Origin: CAYVUV01 sp964455095
GTDB lineage: Bacteria > Desulfobacterota > Binatia > HRBIN30 > CADEER01
Direction of reading: 5' to 3'
Length of the DNA stretch: 28,434 bases
Assembly: GCA_964455095.1 (NCBI GenBank)
Contig: CAYVUV010000015.1
Coordinates: forward strand, 1-28,434
Part shown: in pieces, positions 9,154-17,121 of the stretch
Numbering within the stretch: the stretch's first letter is position 1
Layout of the letters: the number at the start of each line of letters is the position of its first letter
Program-made: the position numbers and the translations under genes
The notes under the pieces: generated by a model
The model's database searches: none
What the model saw: the letters and a program-made list of their open reading frames with translations, nothing else
What the model was told of the DNA's origin: nothing

Positions 9154-9204
9154 GGCCTGCGTCACTCACGACAAATTCGACTCAACCGTCCCGTCGGGGA
9201 GAAT

Positions 9205-10473
9205 TCAGCCGGCGCAGCCGGGATGATCCGGATCGATGGTGGCGGCGGGCAAGTTGGGCGGTGTCATGAACGGCGGCGAGGCGAAGTCGAAGAACTCGAG
9301 CAACGGGTCGGCATTGGCGTCGCGGTTGGTCAACGCGGGGAGATCGAACCGCGTCTGGATGAAGCGCAGAACGGAGGTCTGATCCGTGACCGTGTGCGAC
9401 ACGTACTTGCGGCGCGCGAACGGCGAGACGACGACGAACGGCACGCGGATTCCGTAGCGATCGAACGCGGCGACGACGTCCCCGGCCAGCAGGTTCGGCG
9501 GGACGGCGTCGGGCACGCACGCCGGTGGCGGCGGGACGTGATCGTAGAACCCGCCGTGCTCGTCGTAGGTGATGAACAGCGCCGAGTCGCTCCACTGCGG
9601 GCTGGTGAACATCGCTTGCACCACCCCGGCGACGAAGGCCTGCCCGAGCTGAACGTTGTTCGGCGGATGCTCGTCGTTCTGGGTGCTCTCGTCGCCGAAG
9701 AAGATCGGGTCGACGAAGGTGACCTGCGGGAGGACACCAGCGGCCGCGTCGGCGTAGAACTGCGCGATCGGGGCGGTATTGGGGTGCGCCTGGACGTAGG
9801 CGTAGAGCGCGCCGAAGGGCAGATCCGAGGCGTAGATCTTCCACGTCACGCCGGCGGCATCCAGCAACTCGAATATCGAGGCGTGCGTGGCGACGGCGAT
9901 ATCGTTGCGGATGTGCCCGGCGGAAGTGCCGGACAGCAGGTAGTGCCGGTTCGGGAAGGTCGGGCCGAGCACTGAACAGAAGTGGCGGTCGCTCATCGCG
10001 AAGGTGCGGTAGAGCTTGAAATAGAACTTGAGGTCGCGACGGCGGTAGTAGCCCATCGTCCGTGAGCCGCTCGGGTCGGCGGCGATGGCGTTCTCGGTGG
10101 CGAAGCCGTCCATGGCGCCGCCGTTCCATTCCCGGTGTGTGGCGTTCCAGCTGTGTGGGAGATCCGCGACCTCGCAGTAGTTGCTCTGGTGGAACGTCCC
10201 GACCGGGTCGCCGCCGAGCGGATTCGGATTGGTCGCCTTGCGCGACGCGCGGTCGATGTCCTTGCCGTGCAGGCGGGAGAAGTAATGGTCGAAGGAGCGG
10301 TTCTCCTGCATCAGCACGACGATGTGATTGATGGGGATGGCATTGCCGTGCGGGGCGCCGGGAGGCAGCGTATCGACCGGCAGCGCGCCGGGTCCGAAGG
10401 GACACGAAGCCGGTGTCTCCGCGCGCACGGGCGCCACCAGGAGAAGACCAAAAAGGAACGCGATGGTTCTCAT
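9205..10473 (-). CDS. Secreted phosphoesterase of the phospholipase C / acid phosphatase family
   Basis: 422 residues. A signal peptide (FLFGLLLVAPVRA) is followed by the family hallmark QENRSFDHYF (residues 56-65), which supplies metal and substrate ligands in phospholipase C/AcpA-type enzymes of the alkaline-phosphatase superfamily. Further family segments are LSGTSAGH, VDPIFFGDE and the metal-binding ITYDEHGGFYDHV. Members hydrolyse phospholipids or other phosphate esters outside the cytoplasm. The length is shorter than the roughly 700-residue haemolytic PlcH type and fits the short phosphoesterase group. The ATG at 10473 is well placed for the signal peptide, although no clear ribosome site precedes it. 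Lipid versus small phosphate ester specificity cannot be decided from the sequence. Confidence 0.88.
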   Translation of the reverse strand: MRTIAFLFGLLLVAPVRAETPASCPFGPGALPVDTLPPGAPHGNAIPINHIVVLMQENRSFDHYFSRLHGKDIDRASRKATNPNPLGGDPVGTFHQSNYCEVADLPHSWNATHREWNGGAMDGFATENAIAADPSGSRTMGYYRRRDLKFYFKLYRTFAMSDRHFCSVLGPTFPNRHYLLSGTSAGHIRNDIAVATHASIFELLDAAGVTWKIYASDLPFGALYAYVQAHPNTAPIAQFYADAAAGVLPQVTFVDPIFFGDESTQNDEHPPNNVQLGQAFVAGVVQAMFTSPQWSDSALFITYDEHGGFYDHVPPPPACVPDAVPPNLLAGDVVAAFDRYGIRVPFVVVSPFARRKYVSHTVTDQTSVLRFIQTRFDLPALTNRDANADPLLEFFDFASPPFMTPPNLPAATIDPDHPGCAG

Positions 10474-10591
10474 GTCAAAGCTTTAGTCGCGCCGGAAGGC
10501 TGGCGTCAAGAGTGTTCCTGGCGGCTCGCCTCCTCATTCAGATGCGGCCGGTGTACGCCGCCTGGGCGCATCGGACGGGTGAGTGCAGTGC

Positions 10592-12460
10592 CTACCGGCA
10601 GCGCATCGCTCGCGCGTCGGTCACGCATGCACTCGACGCGACACCGCACTGACCGGTTTCGGCCGTAGGCGGATCGAGCACGAGCGTGCCGATGAGCGAG
10701 ACGGCTGGAGGCGCGACCGCGTAGTTGCCGTGCCGTCCCTTGATGCTGAACGCGATGAGGCCGGGCTGACGGCTCGACAGGTTCTTGATCACGACCGAGG
10801 TAATGCCGTTCGCCGGAGAGCTGCTCTTGTTGATGTAGCGCCAGCGCTTGCCGGTCGACGACACGCGCCAGCCGGTCTTGGTCACGGGATCATAGTCGCC
10901 ACCCGGAATGGTGGCATTGAGTACGCTGGTGCCGACCTGGTCGGTGATGGCGATGCCGACCCCGTAGGTGATGGGATCGAGCGTCGGGCCGAACGGATGC
11001 GCGATCACCATGCGGCCGTTGAAGGCCAAAGCATCGTCACCCGGTGGGGTGTCGATACGAGTGATGCGAATGGCCGCATCGCTCATCGTGGCCCCACTGG
11101 CGCAGGCCAGCGGGCAGGCGCCCAGCGGACCGGGCTGCGCCAGCGGCGGCGGTGGGTCCACGGGCGGCACCGAAGTGATGACGACGGCGAGGGTCATGAC
11201 GAACGGTCCGCGCGCCGGTTCGAGGCCCTCGCACAGGCCCGAGGGTCGGCCGAGGCTGAGGTTGCCGCTGAAGGTGGTGTTGGTGTGACCGTGCACCCAG
11301 CGATAGGGATTGGGATTGGTGGGGATGGTCGCGGTATTGCCGGTGACGATCGTGCCCGTGACCGGCTGGCCAAGAGTGGCGGTGCGATTGGGAGTGCCGA
11401 TGAGGACCGCCTGCTGCGCGCCGTCGCCGCTGAACTGGTTGTTCAGGATCTGGTTGTCGTCGTCCTCGACCCGCACGCCGTACGTGACGTTCTGGAAGAC
11501 GTTGTTGCGGATGATGTTGTCGTCGGCGTAGTCGAGCGCGTAGCCGGGTTGATACTGCGGGTCGCTGCACTCCATCGGCAGGATGTTCTCGGCCATGCGC
11601 GCCGCGACCCAGACGCCGTTGGTGCCGCCGGTGATGGTGTTGTTCTCGATCACGTTGCCGTCGGCGCCGTAGCGGCGATGCCACCAGCGCTCCGGCCGCG
11701 AGGTCACGTACTCGCCGCAATTTTTGTACAGGAAGATGGCGCCGTAGGCGTTGCCCGAGAAGCGGTTGTTGCGGATGGTGCTGAAGCGCGCGCCGTCGAT
11801 CGACAGCCCCTCGCGACCGTTGCCGAAGTACCAGATGCCGGCCGCGAACTGGAACTCTTGCCAATACGGCCCATTCTCGCCGAAGCCGTTGCTGACGATG
11901 TCGCAGTCCTCGACCAGCGAGTCCTTCGAACCGTGCTCGAGGTAGATGCCGGAGCTGCCCGAGCCCTCGACGTGCAGGCGGCGCAGCGTGACGCCGGTCA
12001 CGTACCCGTCGACGAAGACGCCGACGCCGCGCGAATTGAGCAGCGTGCTGTCCTCGATGACGATGTTCGAGAACGCGTTCTCATACTCGACGCCCTCGGC
12101 CAGGTCGCGGAAGCCATCGCGGGTGATGCGGACGTTGTTGAGGAAACCCTCGATCTGGCAGTTGCGCACGGTAATGTTCGACAGCGCGGTGTCGGTCGGC
12201 GCGCTGATCTCGACGCCGCGTTGGCGGTCCGGCCCGTAGAGCCGGGCACCCTGGCAGTCGAGCACCACGTCGGAGGCGGTGATGCGCACCCCACGCGTCC
12301 AGACGCACGACGGATCGAGGTGCGAGCTGACGGTGATCTCGACCCGATCGCCGGCTTGGCTGCAATCGATGAGCTGTGACCCCGGCGCCGGAGCGGCCGC
12401 CGCCACTGAGGTCAGCGCGACAAGCGCGGCGAAGGATTCCCACAGGCGAGCGAATCTCAT
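10592..12460 (-). CDS. Secreted right-handed parallel beta-helix protein
   Basis: 622 residues. A signal peptide (LVALTSVAAAAPAPG) is followed at about 60-400 by short Ile/Val- and Asn-rich repeats typical of beta-helix rungs: NITVRNCQIEG, NIVIEDSTLLNS, SLVEDCDIVSN, TIRNNRFSGN and NIIRNNVFQN. These match the NosD/pectate-lyase-like Beta_helix group, which includes polysaccharide lyases, epimerases and surface proteins; no catalytic set could be identified. The C-terminal part (from about 459, MSDAAIRITRI) is a separate domain with GWRVSSTGKRWRYIN and a closing GQCG. It resembles the C-terminus of the protein at 17122-18825. The gene is divergent from the Anbu operon (171 bases between starts). 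No strong ribosome site precedes the ATG. Confidence 0.85.
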   Translation of the reverse strand: MRFARLWESFAALVALTSVAAAAPAPGSQLIDCSQAGDRVEITVSSHLDPSCVWTRGVRITASDVVLDCQGARLYGPDRQRGVEISAPTDTALSNITVRNCQIEGFLNNVRITRDGFRDLAEGVEYENAFSNIVIEDSTLLNSRGVGVFVDGYVTGVTLRRLHVEGSGSSGIYLEHGSKDSLVEDCDIVSNGFGENGPYWQEFQFAAGIWYFGNGREGLSIDGARFSTIRNNRFSGNAYGAIFLYKNCGEYVTSRPERWWHRRYGADGNVIENNTITGGTNGVWVAARMAENILPMECSDPQYQPGYALDYADDNIIRNNVFQNVTYGVRVEDDDNQILNNQFSGDGAQQAVLIGTPNRTATLGQPVTGTIVTGNTATIPTNPNPYRWVHGHTNTTFSGNLSLGRPSGLCEGLEPARGPFVMTLAVVITSVPPVDPPPPLAQPGPLGACPLACASGATMSDAAIRITRIDTPPGDDALAFNGRMVIAHPFGPTLDPITYGVGIAITDQVGTSVLNATIPGGDYDPVTKTGWRVSSTGKRWRYINKSSSPANGITSVVIKNLSSRQPGLIAFSIKGRHGNYAVAPPAVSLIGTLVLDPPTAETGQCGVASSACVTDARAMRCR

Positions 12461-12631
12461 GCTATGCCGCTAGAGCCTGGGCCCAGGCGAGTCAAGGCGG
12501 AGCCCCAACCGATCCGCGGAGCGTAGGACTACGCGCGTACTTCTGCGAGCTACCGCCGTCGCCCTGAAACCTGTATCCCTGCGCTGAGAGTTCGAAGATG
12601 CAATCCATTCCGACGACCCTGATCGGCTCGC

Positions 12632-13408
12632 GTGAGCGTTGACGCGCTGCTGGGTGCGGACGACCCGCCCGTGTTCCGGATCGAGCGCGCCCAGGGGAGG
12701 TCTGCCTTCATGCTCGCCTGCGACCACGCGGGGCGCGCGATCCCACGCAAGCTGAACCGCTTGAGACTCTCCGAGGCCGAGCTGTCCACGCATGTGGCGT
12801 GGGACCTGGGCGTGGCCGAACTGGGATTGCGTCTCGCCGCCCGCCTCGATGCATTTCTGATCATGCACACCTATTCGCGACTGGTGATCGACGCCAACCG
12901 TCCGCCCGGCGCGCCCGATTCGATCCCCACACTCAGCGAGCGCACCCGCATCGCCGCCAACGAAGGCCTCGCGTCCGACGACGCGCGGCAACGATTCGAG
13001 GAGCTGTTCCAGCCATACCACCACCGTATTCGCGACGAGCTGGACGCGCGCCGTGCCCGCGGAGGCTCCAGCGTGTTGGTCACGCTGCACAGCTTTACAC
13101 CCGTCTACCTGGACGAAGGGCGGCGCTGGCACGCCGGCGTGCTGTACGGCCGCGATGCCCGGCTCGGTCGGTTGGTGTTGGACGAGCTGCGCCGCGATGG
13201 CGCGCTCGTTGTCGGGGACAACCAACCGTATGCGGTGAGCGATGCCACCGACTACACGATCGTCACGCACGGCGAGCAGCGCGGCATTCCGCATGTGGAG
13301 CTCGAGATCCGCCAGGACCTCCTCGCCAGCGAATCCGACGCGCAGAGTTGGGCCGAGCGCCTGGGCGCCGTATTGGAGCAGGCGCTCGCACGCGTGGTCC
13401 CCACCTGA
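12632..13408 (+). CDS. N-formylglutamate amidohydrolase-family enzyme
   Basis: 258 residues. Family segments run in order: ACDHAGRAIP (possible metal-binding His near residue 31), HVAWDLGV, SRLVIDANRPPG, the helix LFQPYHHRI, and VTLHSFTP. These fit the HutG/COG3931 group (N-formylglutamate amidohydrolase fold), metal-dependent hydrolases of N-acyl amino acids or related amides. The GTG at 12632 lacks a clear ribosome site. An ATG near 12710 follows GGGGAGG but would cut off the conserved first strand, so GTG is preferred. It is the first gene of a six-gene run with short gaps (38 bases to the next). In known Anbu neighbourhoods the usual partners are a COG2308 ATP-grasp protein and an alpha-E protein; here this hydrolase sits beside Anbu instead. 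The true substrate may be a peptide-like amide. Confidence 0.85.
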   Translation: MSVDALLGADDPPVFRIERAQGRSAFMLACDHAGRAIPRKLNRLRLSEAELSTHVAWDLGVAELGLRLAARLDAFLIMHTYSRLVIDANRPPGAPDSIPTLSERTRIAANEGLASDDARQRFEELFQPYHHRIRDELDARRARGGSSVLVTLHSFTPVYLDEGRRWHAGVLYGRDARLGRLVLDELRRDGALVVGDNQPYAVSDATDYTIVTHGEQRGIPHVELEIRQDLLASESDAQSWAERLGAVLEQALARVVPT

Positions 13409-13446
13409 TCGCCCCCAGACACCACACACAGAGAGAGCGGGTTCCC

Positions 13447-14259
13447 ATGCAGATTCGAGTTGGATACGAGCTGGTCTATCAGTGCCCACAGCCGACAGCG
13501 ATGATCGTCACCTTGAGTGTTCACTACAGCCGCGCCTCCGACCTCATCAGGCCGGACTACCTGGTGCTCAGTCCGTCCTCGCCGATCAAGGCCTACCGGG
13601 ATTCCTTCGGCAACTGGTGCAGCCGCATCGTCGCCCCGGCGGGACACCTTCGGTTGAGCAGCGATGCGGTCGTCTACGACACCGGCAACCCGGACCCCGT
13701 CGTCCCTGCGCTCGAGCAGCGGCCCGTGGAAGCGCTCCCCGAAGAGACCCTGCTCTTCCTGCTCGGCAGCCGTTATTGCGAGACCGACCTGCTGTCGGAA
13801 ACTGCCTGGGGCTTGTTCGGCCAGGCGCCGTCTGGCTGGCGGCGGGTCCAGGCCATCTGCGACTTCGTGCATCGGCACATTCAGTTCGGCTACGGCCTTT
13901 CGAGCCCTACCAAGTCCGCTTTCCAGGTGTTTCAAGATCGCCAAGGCGTCTGTCGCGATTTCGCCCATCTCGCCGTTGCGTTCTGCCGTTGCATGAACAT
14001 CCCGGCGCGCTACTGCACCGGCTATCTGGGCGACATCGGCGTGCCCCCCGCCGATTCGCCGATGGACTTCGCGGCCTGGTTCGAAGTCTATCTCGGCGAC
14101 GGCTGGTACACCTTCGATGCGCGCAACAATACGCCCCGCATCGGACGGGTCCTGATCGCCAGAGGCAGGGACGCGTCGGACGTCGCGCTCACGACCAGCT
14201 TCGGGCCCTCGACGCTGGAAAGTTTCAAGGTGTGGACCGATGAGATCCGCGCGAACTGA
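13447..14259 (+). CDS. Transglutaminase-like protein of the Anbu neighbourhood type
   Basis: 270 residues. An N-terminal beta-rich region (1-100) precedes the transglutaminase-like core: the nucleophile in RQGVCRDFAHLA (Cys169), then FAAWFEVYLGDGW and the acid in YTFDAR (Asp224). The usual catalytic His of the HAW motif is replaced, reading Ala-Ala-Trp (Ala209, codon at 14071). Proteins of this group (COG1305) occur beside Anbu in many proteobacteria and may act as cysteine peptidases or amide-bond transferases. The ATG at 13447 follows a purine-rich AGAGAGAG stretch. No signal peptide is visible, so it is probably cytoplasmic. The C-terminus (TSFGPSTLESFKVWTDE) is a conserved tail of the group. 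Loss of His could mean an inactive binding protein or an alternative proton relay. Confidence 0.88.
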   Translation: MQIRVGYELVYQCPQPTAMIVTLSVHYSRASDLIRPDYLVLSPSSPIKAYRDSFGNWCSRIVAPAGHLRLSSDAVVYDTGNPDPVVPALEQRPVEALPEETLLFLLGSRYCETDLLSETAWGLFGQAPSGWRRVQAICDFVHRHIQFGYGLSSPTKSAFQVFQDRQGVCRDFAHLAVAFCRCMNIPARYCTGYLGDIGVPPADSPMDFAAWFEVYLGDGWYTFDARNNTPRIGRVLIARGRDASDVALTTSFGPSTLESFKVWTDEIRAN

Positions 14260-14292
14260 CGGGGTGACATATGGGAAGTGGAACGTGAGATC

Positions 14293-15021
14293 GTGACCTA
14301 CTGCGTCGGCATCTTGCTCGAGGGCGGCATCGTCCTCGCGTCGGACTCGCGCACCAACGCCGGCGTCGACAACTTCGCCTCGTTCTGCAAGATGACCGTG
14401 TTCGAGCGCGCGGGCGATCGCGTGCTCGTCTTGCTGAGCTCCGGCAGTTTGGCGGGCACCCAGGCCGTGATCAGCGTGCTGAAGCAGCGCAGTGAGGTCG
14501 AAGGTGGACCGCCGAATCTGTGGACGGCGCGCACCATGTTCGATGTGGCGACGCTGGTGTCGGATGCCGTGCGCGACATCGAGCGCCGCGACGCCCCCTT
14601 CCTGGCCAACGGTCCCATTGCGTTCAACGCCTCGTTCGTCGTCGGCGGACAACTCAAGGGCGAGCCGCCACGGCTGTTTCGCATCTACGCGGAGGGCAAC
14701 TTCATCGAAGCGGGGGAAGAGACGCCGTTCCTCCAAACCGGCGAAGCCAAGTACGGCAAGCCGATCATCGATCGGGTCATCGCGCCCACGACCTCGCTCG
14801 CCGACGCGACCAAGTGCATTCTCGTGTCCTTCGACTCGACCATGCGCAGCAACCTGTCGGTGGGAATGCCCATCGACCTGGTGTGCTACGAGCGCGACAG
14901 CCTGAAGATCCGCATGCGGCGCCGATTCGAGCCCGGCGACGCCTACTTTACGGCGCTGAGCGCCGACTGGAGCGAGGGTGTCCGCAAAGTGTTTCGGGAA
15001 CTGCCCGACTTGAAATGGTGA
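14293..15021 (+). CDS. anbu: Anbu, proteasome-related NTN hydrolase
   Basis: 242 residues, matching known Anbu proteins in length. The GTG at 14293 was chosen because it puts the catalytic Thr next to the initiator Met (TYCVGILLEG). An upstream in-frame GTG at 14278 would add five residues and bury the nucleophile. In mature numbering Thr1, Asp17 (SDSRTNAGVD) and Lys32 (FCKM) form the NTN-hydrolase site. Other family segments are NASFVVGGQ, RIYAEGNFIEA, GEAKYGKPI and the Ser/Asp-rich LVSFDSTMRSNLSVG. Anbu is related to HslV and the 20S beta subunit and forms open helical assemblies without a known dedicated ATPase; its substrates are not established. It sits 33 bases after the transglutaminase-like gene and 44 before the first lipoprotein gene, suggesting one operon. 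No HslU- or ClpX-like gene is in the window. Confidence 0.93.
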   Translation: MTYCVGILLEGGIVLASDSRTNAGVDNFASFCKMTVFERAGDRVLVLLSSGSLAGTQAVISVLKQRSEVEGGPPNLWTARTMFDVATLVSDAVRDIERRDAPFLANGPIAFNASFVVGGQLKGEPPRLFRIYAEGNFIEAGEETPFLQTGEAKYGKPIIDRVIAPTTSLADATKCILVSFDSTMRSNLSVGMPIDLVCYERDSLKIRMRRRFEPGDAYFTALSADWSEGVRKVFRELPDLKW

Positions 15022-15065
15022 GCCGCGCTCCTGGAAAGCACCGTGGGGGATTGGTAGGGAGCGGC

Positions 15066-15518
15066 ATGAAGCGAACTCAGCGCGGCCGATGCCGCACAGG
15101 ACTTGGAAGCTTGGTCATGGCAGGTCTCCTCAGCGGCTGCGTCGCACTCGGCCGGCAACATGAAGGCGCCGTGCTGCAGACCGGAAAGCTGGCGGATCTC
15201 CACGTCGGCGTCACCACCAAAGCCGACATCCTGACATTGTTCGGCGCCCCCACAGCGATCCAACGGCGCGATATCGAAGGGCTGCTGACCAGCCTGGCCG
15301 TGCGCTACCAGGGCCAGGACCTGAGCGTGAAGCTCGACCCGGCGCTGTTCGACGACGTGTACATCTACGAGCACCGCCGCGTGAATCGCACCTTTGTCTT
15401 CCTCGTGCTGTTCAGCTGGGCGCAGAGCGTCGACAAGTCCGATCGTCTGGTCTTCTTCTTCGACCCGGAGGGAAAGCTGGCCGGGTACGGTCTGACGGAA
15501 GGTACCTTGGAGCTGTGA
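15066..15518 (+). CDS. Lipoprotein 1, BamE/SmpA-like
   Basis: 150 residues. A signal peptide ends in the lipobox LLSGC (Cys25); the next residue is Val rather than Asp, so Lol-dependent sorting to the outer membrane is expected. The ATG at 15066 follows GGGAGCGGC. The body has the BamE/SmpA-like layout, a helix with ADILTLFGAPT and a hydrophobic strand turning at FFFDPEGKLAGYGL. In BamE the G-x-P turn and the paired strands belong to the compact fold that binds partners at the outer membrane. It is the first of three tandem lipoproteins of this kind (also 15521 and 15958), just downstream of Anbu. Its segment FDDVYIYEHRR and a hydrophobic stretch (RTFVFLVLFSW) are specific to this copy. Function is inferred only from the fold-like pattern. 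Confidence 0.8.
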   Translation: MKRTQRGRCRTGLGSLVMAGLLSGCVALGRQHEGAVLQTGKLADLHVGVTTKADILTLFGAPTAIQRRDIEGLLTSLAVRYQGQDLSVKLDPALFDDVYIYEHRRVNRTFVFLVLFSWAQSVDKSDRLVFFFDPEGKLAGYGLTEGTLEL

Positions 15519-15520
15519 GC

Positions 15521-15961
15521 ATGGCGCTTCGCGCGCGCCGTTGCCGCGCGCTCGCGTTGCTGGCGTTGGCGGTCGGACCATTGACTGGCTGTGTCGTGCT
15601 CGGCCGCAACACGGTGGGCAGCGTTCCCTCCCCGGCCGCGGTCGCCGGCGTCCCTCTGGGAGCCGAGATCGGAGAGGTGGTGCAACGCCTCGGCGCGCCG
15701 ATCGATCTGTCGCTGGCCCCTGACGGCATGCTGCTGATCTGGCGCCAACGCCGCTACAACTACGACCGATTCGATTTCGATCCCTCGCAGGGCCTGTCTT
15801 TCCTCTCGCTCGATCCGGTGCTCGGCTCGGCCTTGTCGAACCTCAAGCTGGTGTTGGAGCGCGGCACTCTGCGCGAAGAACGCGTGGCGGTGCTCTTCGA
15901 CCGCGACGGGCGCGTCATCGCCGTCTCGCAACGCGATGCCGACAACCGGCGCCTGCGATGA
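15521..15961 (+). CDS. Lipoprotein 2, BamE/SmpA-like
   Basis: 146 residues. The lipobox LTGC (Cys24) follows a short hydrophobic signal; +2 is Val, which fits outer-membrane sorting. GCVVLGRNTVG after the Cys echoes GCVALGRQHEG of lipoprotein 1, supporting duplication. The core has EVVQRLGAPIDL, a strand with MLLIWRQRRYNY, and the end strand LFDRDGRVIAV. The ATG at 15521 starts two bases after the TGA of lipoprotein 1, and a GTG at 15515 overlaps that stop; either start keeps the two genes translationally close. The 3' end overlaps lipoprotein 3 by the ATGA at 15958-15961. Function is unknown; a BamE-like periplasmic scaffold role is the best guess. Confidence 0.8.
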   Translation: MALRARRCRALALLALAVGPLTGCVVLGRNTVGSVPSPAAVAGVPLGAEIGEVVQRLGAPIDLSLAPDGMLLIWRQRRYNYDRFDFDPSQGLSFLSLDPVLGSALSNLKLVLERGTLREERVAVLFDRDGRVIAVSQRDADNRRLR

Positions 15962-16332
15962 AGGCCGCCCGCATCCTCGCCCTCGCGGCGTTGGTCGCCG
16001 CCACTCCGGCGTGCACCCGTTCGCGCATCACGCTCGGCCATCCGGTGCTCCCCGCCGACGCACAGGCAATCGTTCCCGGCCTGTCCAAGGCCGCGGTGCT
16101 GGAACGGCTCGGCCCGCCCGACCACGTCGAGCCCGAACCCGGCGGGAGTCTCTTCGACTACCTCTATTCGCGCCGCGCGGCGCGCACCCTCGACGTCACC
16201 GTGCTGCAAGGCAACTTCCGCTACGACGAAGTGTTCTCCCAACTCGATCGGCTGCGCGTCGGCTTCGATGCCCACGGCACCGTGCGCTACGTAGCGGTCG
16301 TTCCCGGCGAGCTCCCGGGCAATGAGCCCTGA
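15958..16332 (+). CDS. Lipoprotein 3, BamE/SmpA-like
   Basis: 124 residues. The signal peptide ends in TPAC (Cys19), an acceptable lipobox with +2 Thr. The ATG overlaps the previous stop in ATGA, implying translational coupling. AAVLERLGPPDHV matches the G-x-P turn of the other two copies; SLFDYLYSRR and the end strand VGFDAHGTVRYV follow in the same order. It is the shortest of the three and the last gene of the operon. The 789 bases after it hold no convincing gene and no clear intrinsic terminator. Function is inferred only from the shared pattern. Confidence 0.78.
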   Translation: MKAARILALAALVAATPACTRSRITLGHPVLPADAQAIVPGLSKAAVLERLGPPDHVEPEPGGSLFDYLYSRRAARTLDVTVLQGNFRYDEVFSQLDRLRVGFDAHGTVRYVAVVPGELPGNEP

Positions 16333-17121
16333 GGCGGGCCCGGGCTGCGGCCGCGGTGAGCGTCGGTAACAGGCTGCGCCTGGTCATCGTTTGCAGCTCG
16401 TAGATCAGTTTTCAATTTACAAGAAGGGCTCTGACCGCGGGTCGATCACGGCTTTGGGACGCGTTGGACTCGCCCCAAGAGACTGTCGATATCTCCGAAC
16501 GGGAGGGCGAGGCTCCTGCCGAGCCGTGCCTCAATTGTGGCAGACGGCTCCGCGCGAGCGTCGCCCTCCTAGCCGCCCCAAGATGCGCAACTGAAGGAAG
16601 GTGACGTACCTTGTCCGTCAGTTTGAGCGCTCATCCGCGCCACCCTGACATTCGCTGCAGCAGACAAGCTTTGGCGATCGGCGAGCCATTGCCAGGCGAC
16701 GCGGATTCGTGCGACGAGCCGTCCTCGGGAAGAACGTGAACCCGTGGAGATCGCGCGGATCTCGGCATCCTTACTCCAAAAATCGCGGACATCATCGCGT
16801 CCTGAGCAGCCGCGGACACACAAGCAAACTAAAGAGCTAAGAGCGTCCCCCTCGACTTCCTGATTCCTGATATTGATCGCCGCCCCTCTCGCTTTCTCAG
16901 TTTCCACAATCCATCGGACTTGGCGGATGCCCGAGAGTGCGCCTAGCGCGCCATTCGGCCCCTGGCAAGCCGTATGCTTGCCGCTCGGCTGGAGGAAGGG
17001 CCTTCGATGCTCCAGCGCGGCTTGCATACGAGGGTCGTCCCCGTGCCGTCCGCAGTGCTCGTGATCGATCTCTTGGTCAGTAGAGTCTCAAGCCGACCCG
17101 AGGCATCAGGAGGAGACAATC
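16333..17121. other. Gene-free stretch with palindromes
   Basis: No reading frame here looks coding: the longer ones have no family pattern and no good start. The stretch holds a REP-like palindrome (16501-16570), a 6-bp hairpin at 16747-16763 (GAGATC/GATCTC) and a 7-bp hairpin at 16964-16982 (GGCAAGC/GCTTGCC). The AGGAGGAG ribosome site of the next gene lies at 17108-17115. No confident promoter was seen. Confidence 0.6.
16501..16570. repeat. REP-like long palindrome
   Basis: Left arm 16501-16526 and right arm 16545-16570 pair at 21 of 26 positions. The stem continues inward as TGCC (16527-16530) with GGCA (16539-16542) around an 8-nt loop. The GGAGGGCGAGGCTCC-type arm is like extragenic palindromes dispersed in several high-GC environmental genomes. 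One copy lies in this window; no transposase is nearby. Confidence 0.65.

Noticed and set aside
9001..9180. Known riboswitch (cobalamin, SAM or c-di-GMP) in the gap before the cytochrome gene
   Set aside because: Short resemblances to riboswitch cores (for example CAACCCCGGTGCC on the + strand) lack the required helices or point away from any downstream gene.
10480..10510. Promoter TTGACG with CTAAAG before the phosphoesterase gene
   Set aside because: The -10 part matches the consensus at only two or three positions; not counted as a promoter.
12470..13489. 339-codon - strand frame opposite the amidohydrolase
   Set aside because: It is antisense to a recognised enzyme and has no motif of its own.
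16569..17027. 152-codon - strand frame in the gap after the lipoproteins
   Set aside because: No ribosome site, signal, motif or family pattern; it overlaps the palindrome at 16501-16570 and reads like noncoding DNA.
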